From Branchiostoma floridae (lineage: Eukaryota > Chordata > Leptocardii > Amphioxiformes > Branchiostomatidae), in the NCBI RefSeq assembly GCF_000003815.2, contig NC_049993.1, positions 21,131,220-21,186,876 of the forward strand: a stretch of DNA of 55,657 nt, written 5' to 3'. The stretch's first letter is position 1. Every line of letters begins with the position of its first letter. The position numbers were made by a program, and so were the translations under genes. This document shows, piece after piece, positions 51,701 through 55,657 of the stretch. Below the pieces are notes generated by a model that ran no database searches, was not told where the DNA came from, and saw only the letters and a program-made list of their open reading frames with translations.

Positions 51701-53743
51701 ATGCTGATTTCAAATATCCTGACACACATACATGTAGCAAAAACTGTACCTCCATTTTTCATGGAGAAAATACACTTCGGATATGCATTGTCGGGAATCA
51801 TTGTGCAAGGCACCAAAAAGACAAAGACATGCGTTAGAAAATGATTTTGCAACACATTCATCACTCAGATGTCACATCGAAAATTGTTTGTCCCGTAACT
51901 TAAAGGGATATATTGTAGAAATTTGGCGCTAAAATTTCAAATAACCTGAACTTAAAAATCTCCAGTCAGGTTGACATTTGTAACTTATTTCCAACTTATC
52001 TGCATCATTGTATCACATTTCTAGTGCTAATTAACAACGCCAATGTAAGCCGTGATCAAATTCACTTATAATTACTTCCGGGTAGCCTACCTGAAGTAAC
52101 TCAGTCCTAGATTTTCGAATCGACCGTTGCGGTCGCAGATCTTCGTAGCTTTGCGGGGACTTTAACTTTTTAAGCAAACTTCAGTAACGATTCAAGTGAA
52201 CAACCGAACGCGTTCTAGAGCGCGTCTTGGTTCGTCAGAAAGTTGGATAAAATGGCGGACAACTCAAGCGGTGGAAGGAAGTGCGCATATTTCAAGACGT
52301 CCTCACGGCACAATAAAGTCGTATCCATACGTTGTGAATATTGCTGTGAAGTGTAATATGGTAGATTCAACTCATACTGTAGAAAAATGACCAAATACAG
52401 TGACTTTATCTTTTACAATATATTCCTTTAAGCTGACAAGCTGTTGCATGTCTGTTCCTTATTTCAGTCGTCGACCTACGAGGAATTCCAAGCCAGTCTC
52501 CCGAGTGATGATGCCCGCTGGAGCATTTACGACTTTGACTACAAGAACAGGGAGGGTCAAGATTGTAACAAGTTGATCCTGTTCGGCTGGTCAGTACCTT
52601 TTTCCTTAAACGTTAAAGATGAGGCCGCTGGTAATGATCTGATAAAGTAGAGTCCATTTGATTGCACAATTGATTATTGCACACTTCTGTTAATTGCACA
52701 GAATCCCCAAATCAGTCCTGTCCAGTTGGATAATTGCACAAAAGGCGCCGGCAAATCACACGTCCGAACCTTATTTGATTCGCACGGACCTTATGCAAAT
52801 GACGTGTTGTCACGTGACCCGGCGGTGGTTGGCCAGTTTCTCATAAGGTCGGTGCAAATCGCATAAGGTTCGTGTGTGTCACATAGTGATTCGTGTGATT
52901 TTCATAAGGTTTGTGCATTTTCGCAGAGTGATTTGTGCGTATCACATAATGTTCAAACTCATAGGGTTCGTGCAAATGCTTAGGCACCCCTGATCATAGA
53001 TGTCTATGGGAAGAAAAAACTTATGGATGAGACCATAAAAAAGAACTGATTTGAAAGCAAGGACAATTACATTTGTTGACAATCATTCTGAAACCTATTA
53101 GATACATGCCATTGCAAGGATTACTAGGAAGTGTGCAATTCCCCTACAGGTACTAGGTCATCCTCTTACAAAATGTATATGGACTTGCAGGGCTAGAAAT
53201 ACTTTTTTTTGCGTAACCTGCACTGGTGCAGGTAACATTGAAAATTACCTGCACCAGACAACTTGTACCTGCACCAATATGAATTTAAGAAGTATGGATC
53301 ATACTAAAATTGTTCAGGAACCATTGCTATTCTTTCTTTTATACTAAATAGGTGGTAACAGTCAATGCAGCTGATAACAATCCATGAACACCTACATCAT
53401 AGGACATTTATGTACAAAACCCAGTACATGCACCAGTGCAGGTTAGGTGCAGGTAGACACCAGAAATACCTGCACAGTTCCAGTTTTACCTGCACTAACC
53501 TGCATATGCAGGTGGTATTTTGAGCCCTGACTTGTTTAAAAATGTATCAGGTTTTCACATGTTTTTTTCTTCCTCACCAGGTGTCCAGATGAAGGCGCTA
53601 AAATTACGACCAAGATGCTGTACTCAGGGAGCACAGAAGAGATCAAGAAGAAGTTCCCGGCTACCAAGAACTATGGGGCCAATCACCGCGACGATCTCAA
53701 CTTCGATAAAGTGAGGGACACGATCCTCAAAACAAGCCAGTAG
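48788..53743 (+). CDS. ADF/cofilin (4 coding exons, 137 aa)
   Basis: Exons end/start at 48788-48790, 51341-51466, 52468-52589 and 53581-53743; phases 0, 0, 2 agree and give 137 residues. It binds and severs actin filaments in the cytoplasm. The ADF-homology fold is recognisable: KYKYVTFKLED, then ARWSIYDFDY (beta strands), FGWCPDEGAKI, and the actin-binding helix KMLYSGSTEEIKKKF. The N-terminus is MAPGVKV: the usual regulatory Ser3 of MASGV is Pro. The vertebrate KKRKK nuclear signal is absent and the C-terminus is short, close to protist ADFs (about 138 aa) rather than vertebrate cofilin (about 166). CArG boxes upstream suggest SRF control. Start, splice sites and length make this the best-supported gene here. 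Confidence 0.95.
49911..50079. mobile_element. Palindromic mariner-type MITE, copy 2
   Basis: Same family as 28383-28586 in the opposite orientation: catttaagtccgcgggg at the left, 'ccaccgcgaaag', 'ctgcatttacag' then TA at the right. The left end is diverged. Confidence 0.82.
50215..50906. mobile_element. CAGGG-ended MITE with 5-bp duplication
   Basis: Ends CAGGGATAAACAAGTCC and the inverse of CAGGGTTAGACAAGTTTTC. The 5-bp direct repeat catgt (50210-50214, 50907-50911) flanks it. Many subterminal 'cgggcaagta' copies in both orientations. 5-bp duplications with CAGGG ends point to the hAT5-like group. A minus-strand open frame inside has no domain that I know. Confidence 0.78.
50990..51215 (+). 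mobile_element. SINE with shared tail
   Basis: A weak B-box (ggttttaaatctct) is followed by actcaactcagtgagaatga, 'gtacctagctt', 'taagaacccacc' and 'aaaagagtaggggtc', the tail also seen at 5275-5520 and 23340-23460. Confidence 0.6.
51341..51466 (+). CDS. Cofilin exon 2
   Basis: Acceptor tttttactcctctag; donor gtggag|gtaagg. Encodes residues 2-43 from A-P-G-V-K to DTKVE. Confidence 0.95.
51580..51790 (-). mobile_element. Antisense fragment of the 1-kb element superfamily
   Basis: Minus strand: ctccatgaaaaatggaggta at its start, then 'gggccccctggcc', 'aaccttggtactgcagcag'. It parallels copies at 31156 and 38770. It sits in cofilin intron 2 and makes the intron look open. Confidence 0.7.
52468..52589 (+). 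CDS. Cofilin exon 3
   Basis: Acceptor cttatttcag; donor ggctg|gtcagt. Splits the Trp codon of FGW. Encodes SSTYEEFQASLPSDDARW onward. Confidence 0.95.
52850..52985. repeat. Degenerate 'cataaggttcgtgcaaat' repeats
   Basis: Five or six imperfect copies of cataaggt/ttcgtg with interspersed 'tgtgcatttt' phrases within cofilin intron 3. Confidence 0.65.
53188..53529. mobile_element. CAGGGCT-ended MITE in cofilin intron 3
   Basis: Ends CAGGGCTAGAAATAC and the inverse of CAGGGCTCAAAATACC; flanked by acttg (53183-53187, 53530-53534), again a 5-bp direct repeat. The interior is full of inverted acctgcac / gtgcaggt pairs. Confidence 0.82.
53581..53743 (+). CDS. Cofilin exon 4
   Basis: Acceptor tcttcctcaccag; completes W-C-P-D and ends ...ILKTSQ, stop tag at 53741-53743. 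Confidence 0.95.
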
Positions 53744-53824
53744 TGCCCCAGATCAAAGCACCAATTCTCCCTTTTCACAATGACCATGATCCTTTGCTGC
53801 AGATACCCCCCCCCCAAGTTTACA

Positions 53825-54156
53825 GTAGTTTTGTAAAACCGTTGGGTTCAAATCGCAAACTCGGCTAAAGTCTTATTCTGCAGAACAAGGTCTTACCCAA
53901 GGAATGGTAGAGTGGCTTGATTCCGGACTGGACACTGTGCCCTTGGGAAAGGCCTCAGTCCTTTTTCCTCAGTCCACCCAGATGTAAAAATGGGTACATG
54001 ACTTTGCTTGGGTAGGTAGGAGGCAGTGAAAGGAGTCGGGATCCGCCTCCCAATACCGTGCCCAAGACACAGTAGATAACAACCCACTGCCCCTACGACC
54101 CTAACTTTCCATTTCACGAGTTTGCTGATTTAAGCTCAATGGTTTTACAACACTAC
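53825..54156. mobile_element. MITE with a SINE nested inside, in the 3' flank of cofilin
   Basis: Inverted arms (gtagttttgtaaaaccgttg, 'gcaaactcg' and their inverse at 54117-54156) match over about 40 bp with a few changes. The interior (53885-54115) carries the SINE tail 'gatccgcctcccaatacc', 'gtagataacaaccca'. No clear target duplication. Confidence 0.75.
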
Positions 54157-55296
54157 AACAAAGGATTGTGGGAAGTGCGAAATGGTACATACATTCCTCT
54201 TTGGGGCTTTATTTCGTATCTCATGGCAAACTAAAAACCATGCACTACATTATCTTTTTACTACAAATTGAATAGTTTAATTGTATATCATGGAATGGAG
54301 ACTTCTACTACTACTACTACTTTATGCAATTTTCCCGTATAAAACACTGTAATTATCATTTGTACTTCAAAAGCAACAACAGAATCTGTACCCTTTAAAA
54401 GCTAACGTCAAGTTTTAGAGGGTAATTTGTTTTATTAAGTGGCTATCCTATTTGACCGTACCAATAGGTGACAAATTATTGTGGCACACTGGTAAAATAA
54501 GTGACCACTACAAGCAAAATGGCCGTACTCTCAATGTCACATCCTGAGTTTGAGCCCCAATGTTATAGGTACAATGAAATATGCATATCTAAAATCACAA
54601 TGAAAGAAAGACTAATGATTAAAATTCATCAAAAATAGTTTTGCAGTGATTGCCCTTGTTGGCAAATACTTTGGCCAATCACAACATTATGCTAATTGTG
54701 ATTATTTTGAAGTTTGAAAAAAAGAAAATCATCAGTTCAGGCTGCCAATCTGTTGTCGGCCAATGAGCATTGTGTTGGTGACGTAGCGAATGTCTGCCAC
54801 AAACAATCACCCTATGAGATTCCCACTGAAGTCACAGTCCAAGTTTCCTGTTATAAATAATACCGGATGCAAGATAAAGATGTGTTTTTGTCTATCCAAA
54901 GATGATAATTTTACAGTGTTTAGTGCGAATGTAACTCTTGAACAATGTAATTGGTTGGTAGATTTTTTCTTTATATATTCAGGTGTTAGTTAAAGTTACA
55001 GGGCAATTCAGTGCACACAATAGGTGCATAGTGATGCTTGTACTACTTGGAAGAGGAAATAAATCAATCTACTACTAGTAAACTACATTTTGTTGGTTGA
55101 TATCTGTGTCAGTGTCACTGTGGCATATTCCTCACTGGCTGTCTTTCAAATGCAAGATAGATATTTCTTTGCATTTGTTTAGCTGGATACAGTTTTTCTA
55201 TCAAATGATCAAAGTGAGATATTGTTATGTTTTCATTCTCCAAAGAGGAACATATGGTTTCTCATCCATTTCGAATTCCTTATCACAAAAGTAAGG
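54157..55296. other. 3' flank of cofilin; no second gene recognised
   Basis: AT-rich. A short tactac repeat lies near 54310. 54640-54770 has local inverted motifs around 'ggccaat'. Could be long 3' UTR up to the poly(A) signal at 55058. Confidence 0.4.
55058..55063 (+). terminator. Candidate poly(A) signal
   Basis: AATAAA in gaggaaataaatcaatc, about 1.3 kb after the cofilin stop. It is the nearest canonical signal I found downstream, but unproven as the cofilin end. Confidence 0.4.
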
Positions 55297-55657
55297 CAGA
55301 GCTCAAAATTAATTTTTGGGATTAGGTGCTCTGGTGCACCCAACCTACAGAAATGTTTTGGGTGCACCACATAAGATAAAGAAGAATATCCCCAATAATT
55401 ACAAACCTACTAAATCAGTAATATAAACGGAGTCTTGACATTATTTTCACGCTGTTTCTTAAATCCAGGAATTGTAATGCCAAATTTTGCTGACCCAGAG
55501 ATCATGACGATGTGGTCACAGTTAAGAAAATGCTTTTGAATTTAAAATGTTCTCGTCTCCGCAGTTATCATAGGATGTACCGAAAAACTCTGAAACAAAT
55601 GATATCATCCGAAAATAATTTCATCAGGTTGGTAGAATATAGGACTAGGAGAATTCT
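55297..55657. mobile_element. CAGAGCTC-ended hAT-like element, cut by the window edge
   Basis: Begins CAGAGCTCAAAATTAATT, a relative of the CAGGGCT-ended element at 53188, followed by 'ggtgctctggtgcaccc' and 'gggtgcacca'. The right end is not in the window. Confidence 0.5.

Noticed and set aside
51368-51844. 158-codon open frame extending cofilin exon 2
   Set aside because: A good donor (gtaagg) at 51467 ends the ADF homology exactly; the rest is an antisense repeat in the intron.

Overview
The window is animal genomic DNA, most likely from a cephalochordate (amphioxus, Branchiostoma). The evidence is spliced genes with GT-AG introns, a cofilin gene whose start codon ends its own exon, a kinesin-light-chain-like TPR protein with the HP-x-IA-x-SL-x-x-LG signature that I know from expanded amphioxus TPR families, and very dense young SINEs, MITEs and minisatellites. 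It contains one 100-N assembly gap (25131-25230).

Layout. 1-16.5 kb has no gene I can support. It is an accessory block of tandem arrays: two unrelated 56-bp minisatellites, a 140/76-bp satellite, and 47-bp and 87-bp arrays, mixed with tRNA-derived SINEs and a cloverleaf-perfect initiator-tRNA-like sequence. 16.5-21.6 kb is a plus-strand three-exon gene for a protein of about 1086 residues, with a GlnD/DUF294-like nucleotidyltransferase core between helical/TPR segments and a broken TPR unit just after the stop. 23.2-26.5 kb holds a 5S-rRNA-headed SINE, a MITE with perfect 80-bp inverted repeats, a short-chain dehydrogenase gene with a FabI/FabL-like Y-x6-K active site (interrupted by the gap), and two more MITEs. 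26.5-43.9 kb is mostly repeats: three copies of a 1-kb element, a 1.2-kb segmental duplication and fold-back elements. It also holds a candidate small spliced locus (29 kb) and a convincing minus-strand terminal exon (34.2-34.4 kb). 43.96-44.2 kb has a textbook CCAAT/TATA/Inr promoter and a first exon. 47.9-53.7 kb carries a four-exon ADF/cofilin gene preceded by an array of SRF-type CArG boxes. Its introns and 3' flank carry several MITEs and SINEs.

The genes do not form an operon-like system. The strongest functional link is between the CArG array and cofilin, because SRF controls actin-cytoskeleton genes in animals. The most novel protein is the TPR-nucleotidyltransferase-TPR fusion. The rest of the interest lies in repeat biology: modular SINEs sharing a tail under different heads, 5-bp-TSD CAGGG elements, and a satellite whose unit looks like splice sites.

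All calls come from reading the sequence; no alignment or database search was run. Exon boundaries follow reading frame and splice consensus.
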